A stretch of 64,000 bases of DNA from Phialocephala subalpina (Eukaryota > Ascomycota > Leotiomycetes > Helotiales > Mollisiaceae): contig FJOG01000023.1 of NCBI GenBank assembly GCA_900073065.1, forward strand, positions 500,179-564,178, in the 5' to 3' direction. Under the pieces are notes generated by a model, which was not told where the DNA came from, made no database searches, and saw nothing but the letters and a program-made list of their open reading frames with translations. Below, piece by piece: positions 11,201 through 21,737 of this stretch. How positions within the stretch are numbered: the stretch's first letter is position 1; each line of letters starts with the position of its first letter. Made by a program: the position numbers and the translations under genes.

Positions 11201-14026
11201 AAAGGAGCCTCTGCCTCGGTTCCCTTCGATGGCGCTCTCATTTCTGGAGGTGGCGTGGCTATTTTTGACTTTGGTTTCTCGCTTTGCGATGAAGACGGAC
11301 GCTCTTGGGTCTGTGAGGCTGCAGAAGCTAGGAAGTGGTTCGCCATTTCGGCATTATTTTTCTTCTTGGATCCCAGTAAGTTTGAGCTCGTCGACGTGGG
11401 TTTCGTTGCGTTGGCGTTCTCTATGTGTATCTCTGCCGTAGCAGCCTTCGGAGCCGCAATTCCAAATCCACGCTTCCCCAAACTGATTTGCCGTCCAAAT
11501 TTTGGGGGTCTGATAGGCGAGGTGCGTGAAGGAGGCGTCATCGTGCTTGCCACACTGTCTTTCCGCACCTTCAAGACATCTGCTATGTGCTTGTGGTCCT
11601 TTTTGCTGGCTTCGGATGCTGATCCAGGCAAGAAATGGGCGGCTTTGAGCGTGCCATCATTCTCGTCGAATGAGGTGCCAAAAATCTTTGGATCTTCTGC
11701 GAGGACTTTTCTGGCCGCCTCTTCGCTCCCGGTCTTATGATACCTTTTGGCTTCATTATTTTGAGGGCTCATGGGATGCTCCTCCGTCAATTCTGACCTC
11801 GCCACATCAAAGGCGTCGAGTGCACGGTAAAATCTTTTCTCTTCGTGGGACGGGTGCCGATCTAACAAGGGCTTCGACGGACCATTGATAAATTCCAACA
11901 GACTCGTGTAGCTCCGTTCTCGTTGAATGATATCAGACGTATCTTCTCGGCGACGTCGAGGACCAGGAGGCTCCCGCGGCCCCAACACCATTTGTGGGAA
12001 GATGGCGTCGTGCTGCAGAGGTGTCACAGCAATCTCGGTCATCACATTCTCCATGACACTAGCCATTTCCATCTCATACATTTTGCATCGAACTTCGAAG
12101 TCTGCCGATCCAGTATGGGCAGTAGCATCGCCGTATTCGAATGGGGCACATAGAGAATTGTTCTCGACATGAACATCCTGCGAGGCCCCTGTCCAGAAAG
12201 AGACGTCGATCCAGTGTGGTATAGCATAAGACCACTCACTCGGAGGATTGATTGCTGTGAATGACCCAGCACGCAAACTGCGATCAGTTTGCAAGGTCTT
12301 TACTGGCGATAAAGATTCGTTCAAAGACGAGAAACTGCTGCCAAACATGGCTGCATTCTGACGAGGGGTGCTGTCTTCGCTGCGAAGAGTCTTGAAATGC
12401 AGAGCTTCCTGGAATGCCGCATACTGTGGATTCCGATAGCGAAAAATTGGAACTGAGTGAAGTGGCATTTTGGGTAAGCATACTAGATCTATGCCAATGC
12501 CATTGTTGATGAGACTTTCTGTGGTCAATCTCAAGGTCTCGTAGTCAACCTCGAAGATTCCGGGACAAGGGGTGATGACAACGACAGATATTCCAGTCCT
12601 CATCAGATCTCGGTCGATATAGTCATGGGCGAACTGTGAAGATGCAAGGTTGATCGCTTCGAGAACATTTCCATGCATGGCCAAAGAAGGTTCGGCTTCA
12701 ATTCGTGTGCCGAGAACGCCTCTCGTATTACTATTTCCAGATGGAGCGACGGCAGTCACAGTGTTGATTCGATGCATGGATATGTCTTTGCGGAAAAACT
12801 TGAACTCCCGCTTCAACTGGTAGAGAATGGTAGTCCACGACCCGCTTGCCATCTCACTGACCACAACTCTATAGAAATCCTTGTAAGGTCTCTTATTACC
12901 ATCAACTTGGATGCCTGTATGGTAATCACTATCGCGAGTACTTAGTGCGAGCTCCGATGAGATGCCAGTGTCGTATTCTACTCTTGTAAAGAGTACGATA
13001 CTAACAAGATGTTTGGCTTTCAAGTACGCCCATTTCTTGAAGAGAGCTGGAAGAAAGCCATTGACAACTTTGTTGAACATGATCTCACCAGAGCCTTCCG
13101 AGTCGAAGTCCCACATCTCTCTTGACATCTGGATGAATAAGACGTATCGCGCCGATTCGCTCCTGAATATGGGCTTGCTGGTTGTAGAGAAGAACGCTGA
13201 CTGGACTTTACGTCCATTAACATAAACACAACTCACTTGAGCTTTAATAGTGCCCATGAACAGTATTTTCTGCCCTTTGTAAACAGTTTTACTGCTGAGT
13301 TCCCCAACAGCAAGTCTCCACATATCGGATCTGGCAAGGTATTCGTCTTTGAAGGTCAACTCGACGTGAGATGCAGAGCTGACGGCTGCATTAGTCTTAA
13401 AAATGATATTAGTGATGATATAAAATTTAGAAATAGGATAGACCGACCGTGGTCAGCAACACATTGGAACGGTGCTTGAGGCAGAAGACATCTGCAATGT
13501 GCTTCGCTACCGAGACTTCCAAAGTCGGCTGTTTTGCCTTCATTTCCTTGGGCATATCTCTCGCAATGAATAGATATCTATTTCCCAGGTCGACATCGTG
13601 TTTTGCTTCACTGCCATTCGCAGGAACAGGGCTTCTTGGGTTGGAATTGCTGCGTTCTCTCTGCATAGCCGTTGCCAAAGTCTCTACATCCTTCTTGGCC
13701 GTCTGTACCTTATCTTGGAAGTCGCGGACCCCGGTGTCAGTCTTCAATGCGACGATAGCCATCAATTCGCCAGGATTGACGTCGGGAAACAGGTCGAGAT
13801 TGAGGACGACCTCGTCCTTCGAGAAACCATCGTCGTGGACCCATAGTGAACAGCGTCTCTCGATGCGTACTTTTGAAGGGGTCGTATCTGGTTGAACTGT
13901 GCTGGCGTCCGAGGCAGTTACAGGACGGCTGTTGAACATGATGTCTGCACTGCCATTGCTGACTTGACGAAGGTGGGACGCCCGTTGCGTTCCACGGCGG
14001 GGGGTGGTAGGTATGATAGGAGGCAT
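8215..14026 (-). CDS. IML1: Vacuolar membrane-associated protein Iml1 (DEPDC5 orthologue)
   Basis: Two exons, 13448-14026 and 8215-13395, joined in phase 0 across a 52-nt intron, giving 1919 residues, the usual fungal Iml1 size. The N-terminal Iml1 domain spans roughly residues 60-450, with the strongly conserved [16 protein letters not shown] and [14 protein letters not shown] segments right after the splice junction. A large Ser/Pro linker (about 600-900) follows. A DEP domain sits near 1360-1440 ([20 protein letters not shown]), then a conserved C-terminal domain ([20 protein letters not shown]). Iml1 is the GAP subunit of the SEACIT/GATOR1 complex, which turns off Rag/Gtr GTPases and so TORC1 when nitrogen is short; it acts at the vacuole. 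The donor reads GTCGGT, which is unusual, so the exact junction may be off by a codon. Divergently transcribed from URB1. Confidence 0.95.
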
Positions 14027-14291
14027 TGAAGCTATGAGCCTAAAGGCCGAACAGCTATCGTCACATCATGCTGGGTGAGGAAACATGATGCATCGATGTT
14101 GTGAAGGTCGAAAAGCCTAGGAATTCTGCCACAAGTAGTTCTGCTGACCGCTTTGACTAGGTCCCAAAACGGTATAGCGCTAGCCGCGGGGTATCGGTGA
14201 AGTTTCTCCGATATCAGAAAAAGTTCACAGCTTCAACTAAAAGGCATGGAAAAATGCTTTGAACAAAAGATTACGACTTGAACGACACACC
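14027..14291. promoter_or_regulatory. Shared divergent promoter, IML1 / URB1
   Basis: Only 265 bp separate the two start codons, which point away from each other, so the start sites and 5' UTRs of both genes must lie in this gap. No clear TATA box. No element can be assigned to a known factor by eye. Confidence 0.6.
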
Positions 14292-17200
14292 ATGACTAAA
14301 AGGCCTGCGGAAGAGGTGGCTGATGGCAACGAAGCGTATTTGAAACGCCAAAATATTACGCCCGTATCGAAGCAAATTCAAACTGAAGAGATTCGTTCTG
14401 CAAGAAAATTGCGCCAGATTCTAGCATTTGATCAAGATGCCAGCCGGTCAAAATATGGTATGAAAGCCCCGTGCTTTAGATGTTTAAAAAATTCTGACTT
14501 GTTCTTAGGAATTCAGACTTTCAAGACATTTCTAGACAGTTTCGCAGACACAGAGAACGACAAAGCAACCCGCATCTCAATTCTCAAAGAATATCTCGAG
14601 TCCCAGAAACCAGCAGATGACAGCGATAAAGATGCCATATATTTGACAGATTTGATGCAGACATGGAGTTTTGCTGCACAATCTAACGACGAAAGCTTGT
14701 TGTCTGCTGTTCCTGCGGTGCTTGCATTATTGCTTCGAACGATATCCAGTGCCCTCGAATTGTCTGAATATGGCTTGAGGCTAGGGCGGACAGTTCTCCA
14801 GAAACGACAGGAAGAGCTCATTTCCCGAAATCTTGCAGCCAACAAGTCCAAAGGATTCTTGATTTCTCCCGCGTTGAGATTACTCAGAGAGTTATGTTTA
14901 TTCGACGGGGGAGTACTAGCAAGGCAGATCTTCCAGAAGCGGGACCACACCCTGAAAGTACTAGGCCGCAACCTTTCTCTCAGATACGATAGCGATGGAG
15001 TGGAGTATCTCAAGAAACCTTCGGTACGCACGAATGCTTTGAGATTATTGCTGGCTATGATCAAGTTCCTTCCAGCAGAGTCGAAACGAGAATTGCTCAA
15101 TCAGAGAGACATCATATATGCTGTGACCAGAGATATCGGGGACGATCCTCCATTCATGGTTCGGGATACACTTGAGACTTTGAAGTCCCATGTGTTGCTC
15201 GATGAAGCTCTGCCGAGGGATGCCAAAATCAAGATTGTGAATGCTACCTCTTTAGGAAGAATCGTTCGTCTATATCAGTACAACCAGGAAGAGCAAGATC
15301 CACCATCAGGTGCAAAGAGCATAGATACGCTAGCTCACGAGTTTCTCACGCTTGCTTGCACCTCTCCCAATATGGGCGTGCTCACGCGTCAGTCCGGCTT
15401 TTATCCTCGAGGCATAGATCCAGATGAGGTACAGGATCTCGATGTAGAAGGATCATCAATTAACTTAGGTCTTGACAGCATTGACTGGATGGAAAGGTTT
15501 ACTGAAAAGGTACCAGTCCGAAATACTGTTTTGTCGGAATTTATCCAGAATCTACGGCCCTGGTCAAACCCAAAGGAGAGCGATCTCCTGGTGACTATCC
15601 TGAGATCCGCTCCAGAGTTGACAGCAGACTACTTCTTTGGGAAGAAGAACTTCTCCTTCGATCCAAAGCTTACTGCAACATGGATGGGCTACTCGGCCCT
15701 GATTTACTCAACACTTGAACTTCCTATTCCCACGTTTTTCGGCCATCAAGAACGCTATGCCCGGCTTCCACCGCCTCCTGCTATCGTTCTAGAGAATATT
15801 TTACCTCAACCTCTGAATCAAAAGGCCCTAGTTCGATGCTTTACCTACCCTCAAAATGCCCTGATCACGTTCTTCGGAACCAGGATACTGTGCGTCGCTT
15901 TTCAAAAGCTTCAAAGTGTCCTAAAGATGTACCAAGAGGCCGCAAACGAGACTTCATCTCGACTGTGGACTCAGGCAGCAGAACGATTGACGGATGATTT
16001 CTGTTTAAGATGCCCACCGATCAAAGAAGTCATTGTGGCATTCAGGAGGATGACTAGTGATGATCTGATGCAGAAGGAGGCGATCACGAAACTACTCGTA
16101 TTGTATTATGAAATTGTTCCTCGCATTGCATTGGAAGCCAAGTTCGGTGTCTCCGCAGCTCTGGCAGACAGTTTACAGGCATTAGAAGACCCCTCTCTAA
16201 CAGGTCAGAATCGTGCATTGCGTTTCCTTGAACTTGAGCATCTCTTCGAGTTCGCCCATTTCTCTTCGGGTATGCGATGGTTCAGCAAGACTGAAGGGGC
16301 ATCGGTCACTCCGTTTATGGGCATGCTGAAACTTGCGGCTGAAGCACCTGCGGACTTACCACTGCTCAAGATACGGGCGGTTCTGTCCTCCATTGTTGGG
16401 GAGAATCAGATCTTCCAAACTCAGACCTCAATCTCTGCCCTGGAAACGTTCATAATTAGACTACGAGCATTCAACGGAAGCCCCGCATCATCTTCGCTCT
16501 ACACTTTCTTGGACGATTGCATATCACGGTGTGCTGCCAGGCCCATCAAGTACCTCTTTGCGCTGGAAGAGCTTTCGGGAAAACTCTCGATCCAGGAACA
16601 GCATCCTATCGGCAGTCTATTGATGTTGGTAATCGCGGAACAATGGCCCTACCTGATAAAATCTACCGACGACGCGGCGTTGCAAGAAATTGCGCGTTTC
16701 CTGGCGGAGTGGCTAGCTGCTTCTATCAAGATCAAGGAGGACAAGCAGATAATCAAGGCTTTGATTCAGAACCTTGCAGCAGAGCTACCAGAAACTTCAT
16801 CCGCACGGAAGACCATTTCAAAAACTCGAAAATTAGTCGATGAGCTTCCAATCTCAGAACCGAAGGCTGCACCATCCGAATCAGCAAAGATCACTGACCC
16901 CGAGGCGTCGTCAATATCAGGAAAAGCAGAAATCCTGGCGATATTGACGGAAGATCCTGATGCATGGAGTGAAGAACATGGTGCCTTGGTCAAGTGGACG
17001 ACAAAGGAGATTGACGAAGTGATCGAGGATGGTCACGCGAAAGCACTCATCGTGCTTCTGTCATCAGAGCATCTGAGTGTACGAAAGGAAGCTCTGACCA
17101 ACCTATCAAAGTTTGCAGTCAAGCTCAAGGCATCAACATTTGAGGAGAAGGAACAGATATGGCTACTGCTTTGCGAACTCGTGGAGACGGCCAGACCAAC

Positions 17201-17753
17201 AATCGACCAGGAACCCCTCCCGAGCTTCATCTCCGCCTTTGCTTCGAATGCCATAGCGCTCCTGAAAGATCCTCTTCATGTTATGTACGGCAAGATGAAC
17301 AAATTTCTGTCGAGAGGCCCAACCTGGCAAGTGGACAAGCTTCCATTGATGCACAAGGTCCTCGATGAGAAGCCTACCTTGGATGATGCGCATCATCTGG
17401 AAGTCAGCTGGCTCCTCGATTATATGCTCACCGGCCTGCGCACGGAAGCAGACATGGCCATATATCGCAAGAGGTTGTTGTTCGAGAAACTGCTGTCTCT
17501 ATACAACAGCAGGTATATACGAACAAATCTGCGAGATAAGATCCTTCGGATTCTTCTCAGAGCCTCAACTATCGAGGGGGGAAGCACCACGCTAATAACG
17601 AGATTCAGTACTATGACCTGGCTCCAGGCACAGGCTGCCTTGGGTGGGGGGATATCAGTACAGGTTCTGATGGACCAATTGGTAGCGTCATGTGACCAGG
17701 AGAGAATTGGAAACTGGAAGAAGGGAATAAACATGGCAAAGGATAAGTCATGA
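14292..17753 (+). CDS. URB1: Nucleolar ribosome biogenesis protein Urb1 (Npa1)
   Basis: Start at MTKRPAEEV (14292); the frame is open further upstream but has no earlier ATG. A 51-nt intron (14458-14508, GTATGA...TTCTTAG) interrupts codon 56; being a stop-free multiple of three, it does not break the frame. The spliced product is 1136 residues. The N-terminal third carries the Npa1/Urb1 helical-repeat domain with the family segment ALRLLRELCLFDGGVLARQIF followed by LKVLGRNLSLR. The C-terminal third (about 830-1030) matches the NopRA1-type region. Known role: part of the earliest pre-60S particles, with Npa2, Dbp6, Nop8 and Rsa3, needed for 25S/5.8S rRNA formation in the nucleolus. It is shorter than the yeast protein, as expected for filamentous fungi. 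Confidence 0.88.
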   Translation: MTKRPAEEVADGNEAYLKRQNITPVSKQIQTEEIRSARKLRQILAFDQDASRSKYGMKAPCFRCLKNSDLFLGIQTFKTFLDSFADTENDKATRISILKEYLESQKPADDSDKDAIYLTDLMQTWSFAAQSNDESLLSAVPAVLALLLRTISSALELSEYGLRLGRTVLQKRQEELISRNLAANKSKGFLISPALRLLRELCLFDGGVLARQIFQKRDHTLKVLGRNLSLRYDSDGVEYLKKPSVRTNALRLLLAMIKFLPAESKRELLNQRDIIYAVTRDIGDDPPFMVRDTLETLKSHVLLDEALPRDAKIKIVNATSLGRIVRLYQYNQEEQDPPSGAKSIDTLAHEFLTLACTSPNMGVLTRQSGFYPRGIDPDEVQDLDVEGSSINLGLDSIDWMERFTEKVPVRNTVLSEFIQNLRPWSNPKESDLLVTILRSAPELTADYFFGKKNFSFDPKLTATWMGYSALIYSTLELPIPTFFGHQERYARLPPPPAIVLENILPQPLNQKALVRCFTYPQNALITFFGTRILCVAFQKLQSVLKMYQEAANETSSRLWTQAAERLTDDFCLRCPPIKEVIVAFRRMTSDDLMQKEAITKLLVLYYEIVPRIALEAKFGVSAALADSLQALEDPSLTGQNRALRFLELEHLFEFAHFSSGMRWFSKTEGASVTPFMGMLKLAAEAPADLPLLKIRAVLSSIVGENQIFQTQTSISALETFIIRLRAFNGSPASSSLYTFLDDCISRCAARPIKYLFALEELSGKLSIQEQHPIGSLLMLVIAEQWPYLIKSTDDAALQEIARFLAEWLAASIKIKEDKQIIKALIQNLAAELPETSSARKTISKTRKLVDELPISEPKAAPSESAKITDPEASSISGKAEILAILTEDPDAWSEEHGALVKWTTKEIDEVIEDGHAKALIVLLSSEHLSVRKEALTNLSKFAVKLKASTFEEKEQIWLLLCELVETARPTIDQEPLPSFISAFASNAIALLKDPLHVMYGKMNKFLSRGPTWQVDKLPLMHKVLDEKPTLDDAHHLEVSWLLDYMLTGLRTEADMAIYRKRLLFEKLLSLYNSRYIRTNLRDKILRILLRASTIEGGSTTLITRFSTMTWLQAQAALGGGISVQVLMDQLVASCDQERIGNWKKGINMAKDKS

Positions 17754-18513
17754 AGCATGTAAATAGTAGATCAATGATGTTAGATACCCCAAAATATGAA
17801 TTCTGTACAAACTCTCTCCCCATTAGTGATTCATGGTTCAGGCTTGGTCGAGCCTCGCCTCCACAATGTCCCTTTCTTCGACCGAGAATAACAACGTGTA
17901 TTCTGCAAAAATACTAAGATTGCTTACACAAACATTTGACAAAGTCAGTATTTACCATGTCATATTACGACGAAAATCGGTATCAATGAACTTGAACGGG
18001 ACCTAACTCTCACGAATAAAACCGCGGGTGATGGGGCCGTGCTCTAGCGAGCGTAGCCTTCCTCGTGCCTGAACATTGAACAGAATCACGTCGCCTTCCC
18101 AAAGTCACACAACGACAGAGCATCTACAAAGAAACAATACATTCGTAGTACCGCCCTCTCAAATATCCTGCGATCATTATCGATCTCAACACATACAGGC
18201 GCAAGCGCCGATGACCGCTGATTCCAATACTTGCAACTGCTCCTCTATCCCCACATTGGGACACACGACCTCTTCCTTTGCGCTTTGCGCCTTGCGCCCA
18301 GTCTACTTTGACGAGACGATATCTACGTCTTTTGCTCCGATATTGCGGTGATTTCCTCTCTCAATTCAATTACAAACAGCTTCATTTAGCTACCACGACA
18401 ACGTCGCCTTCGCAACGAACCCTTCCTCCTGGATCTCCTCTACGACCTGTCACATTGGACAACAAACTCGACTCTGAACAAGGGCTTGCCACAGCCCATC
18501 GGCCTCCGATCAT
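17754..18513. other. Intergenic / long 5' leader of the next gene
   Basis: Pyrimidine-rich from about 18290 to 18440, in keeping with a transcribed 5' UTR leading to the ATG at 18514. Short open frames here have no protein-like composition. No RNA gene seen. Confidence 0.45.
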
Positions 18514-21074
18514 ATGGAGGGCAAACAAGATGTACCATCTGCCAAGCCCCGGCGATACGATGTGGAGGAATTGAAATACCTCAAGGATTCTCCATATGTA
18601 GTAAAGCCACAAGGCCTCCCGCCAGCAGACCAATGGATGGGGTAAGCCAGCAGATCTGCGAGACCAGGTCATGCCCTCATTGACATCTTACAGACCACCT
18701 GCAGACTCAACACGTAATTCGACCAAATCTGGTGTTGATAGAGCCAAGAACCATGATTCTAACCCACTTCTAGATCAGACTCCTCGACGTCCTACCGAGA
18801 GACACATCTCACGCAATAGCGCCAGTAAGTAGATCTTTCATGTCCGATTGCTGTCTGCTAATCCTTTGTGCAGACCCTGAAGACACTATTCTTGGTCCTC
18901 CTAAAACCCTATTTCCTTCTGCAACCTCGATTCGCAATACTGGCAAACCCTTCGACTCCCCAGATCGACCGCCGTTGAGAGACGCTGAAAGCTTTCGAGA
19001 CCGATTTAGCTCCCGTACCAAGGTTGATGGCGAGGGTGATCGAACAAGAGAGGGTCGGAACAATCTACGTCCAAAGCGTGCTGAAGGAGACCAAGATAGC
19101 GATGGATGGAGCACTGTTAAGCCTAGGAAGAGTTTCGGCACCGAGGGTGCTGAGCGATTCAATGGGCGCATGGGTCTTGATCGACACAGAGACGATAGGA
19201 GGTTCAAGGATCGAGAAGATCGTGAAACCAAGGACAGACCACGAGGTTTTGATACGTTTTCTCGAGATAATAAGGATGGCGACCATGATCAAGATCGCGA
19301 TACTCGCAAGAATGGTACTGGCCGCGGACGAAATGAGCCTTCTTGGTTCCGAGACAGAGACAACAACGATGCGCCTCCAACTCCCCGAGACCGAAACAGC
19401 AACGGTGACCGATTTGCTGATCGGAGCAGAGGTTGGAGGGACAAGGACCGTGACGAGAAAATGGAGAGAAACGATCGCGGCGATCGGCGTTGGGATAGAG
19501 ATAGGGACCAGCGTCAAGAGCGCGAACCCGAGTGGATGGATGAGCCTGTTGAGGAGAAGAAGGACAAGAACAACCCCAGAACACTGGAGGATTTCCAGAA
19601 GTGGAAGGATCAGATGTCAGGAAAAGACAAAAAGGCACCAATTGAAGAGTCTCCTGTTAAGCCTGACGATGCGCCATCTTTCTTCGGATTGGAAAAGAAG
19701 GTTCAGACCCCTCTGGATTTGGACAGTGGACCCGACAAATTCTTTGGGAAGTGGTCTACACCTAGAGACGAAGTTCCTCCAGAACTCGGTCCTGAGGTGA
19801 AGAAGGACACTATTGCCAAAGCCAAAACCGTCGGAAAGTCCTCCAGATTCACTTCATTCTTCAATCAAGAAGAACCACAGCGCCGAGTAACAGAACTGGT
19901 AGCTTTACCGCCCCCAATGCAAATTGGCACCGAGGCTTCCCCAGCTGATAAACAAGTGGACGAGAAGACCGCCTTTGCGGCTTTACTCATGAAGCTACAA
20001 GTTCAAACAAGTGGCTCTGGTTCTACCCCTCCTGCAAATGCCTTACAGCAGCCAAAGCCCCCAGCCATCGAGAAACCTCAAAGTACTGGACCTGGCCCAG
20101 AGTCTTTCCAGCAATACCGCCCTGACCGTCAAGAAAGTACTGGACCTGGCTTAGAAGCATTTCAGCAATACCGTCCTGACCGTCAAGAGAATAATGGCCC
20201 TGTCTCAGAGGCATTCCAGCCATATCGAACAGACCGTCAAGAGGAAGCTCGACCAACAATGCGCAACCCTCAGGTCCTTCAAGATTTGCAGAATCAACGA
20301 TCATTGGCCAGCAGTCAACCGACAGAACGACCAAACAGTACAGAGCAATTATTGCAGAACTTAGTAGGCCAGCGCCAGAACGCTCTCAGCCAGTCCTCTG
20401 CAAGACCAGGCCAGCCACAGAGACGAGATACTCAGGCCGAGTTTCTCATGGGTTTGATGAAGAGTGCTCCAGAGCCTCAACGAACTGAACAGATGCTCTT
20501 GGGGATGCCTCCAAGACCAAGTGATCGCCAAATTCGGGAGCAGTTGATGCGCGAGCAAGAGATGCAGAGAGAGGCAGCAGCACAGCGGGAACGAAGCTCG
20601 TCGCAACGCCAAGCTCGTCCACAGGCACCGCCAGGCTTCTACGATGATCAATCCTTTCAACGCGGCCCTCTACCTCACGAGCGCCAACAGGCTACTCAAC
20701 CCACACAGATCCTGTCTCGACCGCCGCCACCAGGTCTGGACCTTGGTTGGGATCGTCAAGCACAACTTCCTCCACAACAGCGCGTCCCTCAGAACATTGC
20801 TCCTCCCCCAGGACTAGCCAATGGACCAAGCCGTATGCCAATGCCCCAACAAATGTTTCCTTCATTCCCCATGGGAGCTTTCCCTCCTCCGGACGTCATG
20901 ACTGGACCTCCTCGTAATATGCAAATGCCCCCTCCAGGATTCCCATACGGTCCTCCACCAGGATTCATGCCGCCAGGTATGAGTGGATTCCAGGGGCCAG
21001 AAGGCATGGCCTTTGGTGCGCCGTTTGATGGAAGAGGACCTCCTCCCCCTCAAGGTGCTTTCAGGAGACAATAG
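18514..21074 (+). CDS. Low-complexity RNA-regulatory protein, 4E-T-like (putative)
   Basis: Three exons: 18514-18641, 18694-18824 and 18874-21074; 819 residues. The first exon gives MEGKQDVPSAKPRRYDVEEL, in which RYDVEELKYL resembles the tyrosine-containing eIF4E-binding motif of animal 4E-T (RYxKEELL); the residue after the Leu is Lys rather than hydrophobic. An Arg/Asp-rich middle (about 140-270; many RD, DR and RR pairs) follows. FFGKWSTP and SSRFTSFFNQEEP blocks echo the 4E-T repressor segments. The C-terminal 400 residues are Pro/Gln/Met-rich with a three-copy repeat around QQYRPDRQE (about 420-480). 4E-T proteins shuttle eIF4E and promote mRNA repression and decay in P-bodies. The gene is certain; the function rests on short motifs. 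Another arginine-rich, disordered RNA-binding protein is the alternative. Confidence 0.7.
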
Positions 21075-21737
21075 ACGATGCAGGATATGATGATGATAGT
21101 GTGCATGTACTGTAATTGTATGGTATTTGGGAAAGGGCTATTATGGCAATTTGCCTGACACTAGGAGAGCAATACACTGACATGTATCACTGCGATTGGG
21201 TCTTGATTGTGATGTTATTGTGTGTTCTGGTGTTGACACATTATTCGGGTATCAGCAATCAGCAAGTGCTGGGATTCTAAGCTAATTGAGGACTATGAAA
21301 TTTGTCACCTACATTGCTACCAGCGCTTGTCCGAATGGAAGATTTCGTCCGGCTCGGACATCGTAAACAACCAGATTGTTGATGAAGTTTTGTCAGGTGT
21401 ATTTGCTATGCTTGAGATGTTTGTGATCTTTCTCGATCACCAGAGTTTTGACTAAAGTCTGAAATTCGCCTAAGACTACTTCTTCTTTCTTGCCGTTATG
21501 ATGCCCGGAGGACCGGTTTCTGAGCAGGGTCAAATTCACCTGGTATATATACGAACCCAGTCACACGATTCTCATTATACTTAACAATCGAGACAACGGT
21601 AGCTGGTCAAAAGCGATAGAACCCAACCTCGAAGGGTTACAATTCCTGCCTAAAGTCCAGCGGCTCATCTTTCAGCCCACACTCAAACACAGTGCAAATT
21701 CACTTTTCTAATTTTCTTCCACTTCAACCCGTCTGAC
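21075..21737. other. Intergenic
   Basis: No open frame with coding character. A TATATATA tract at about 21543 lies some 190 bp upstream of the decayed locus and could be its old promoter. Confidence 0.4.

Noticed and set aside
11177..11740. 187-codon open frame opposite IML1
   Set aside because: Shadow of the IML1 coding strand; low-complexity hydrophobic reading without domain or introns.
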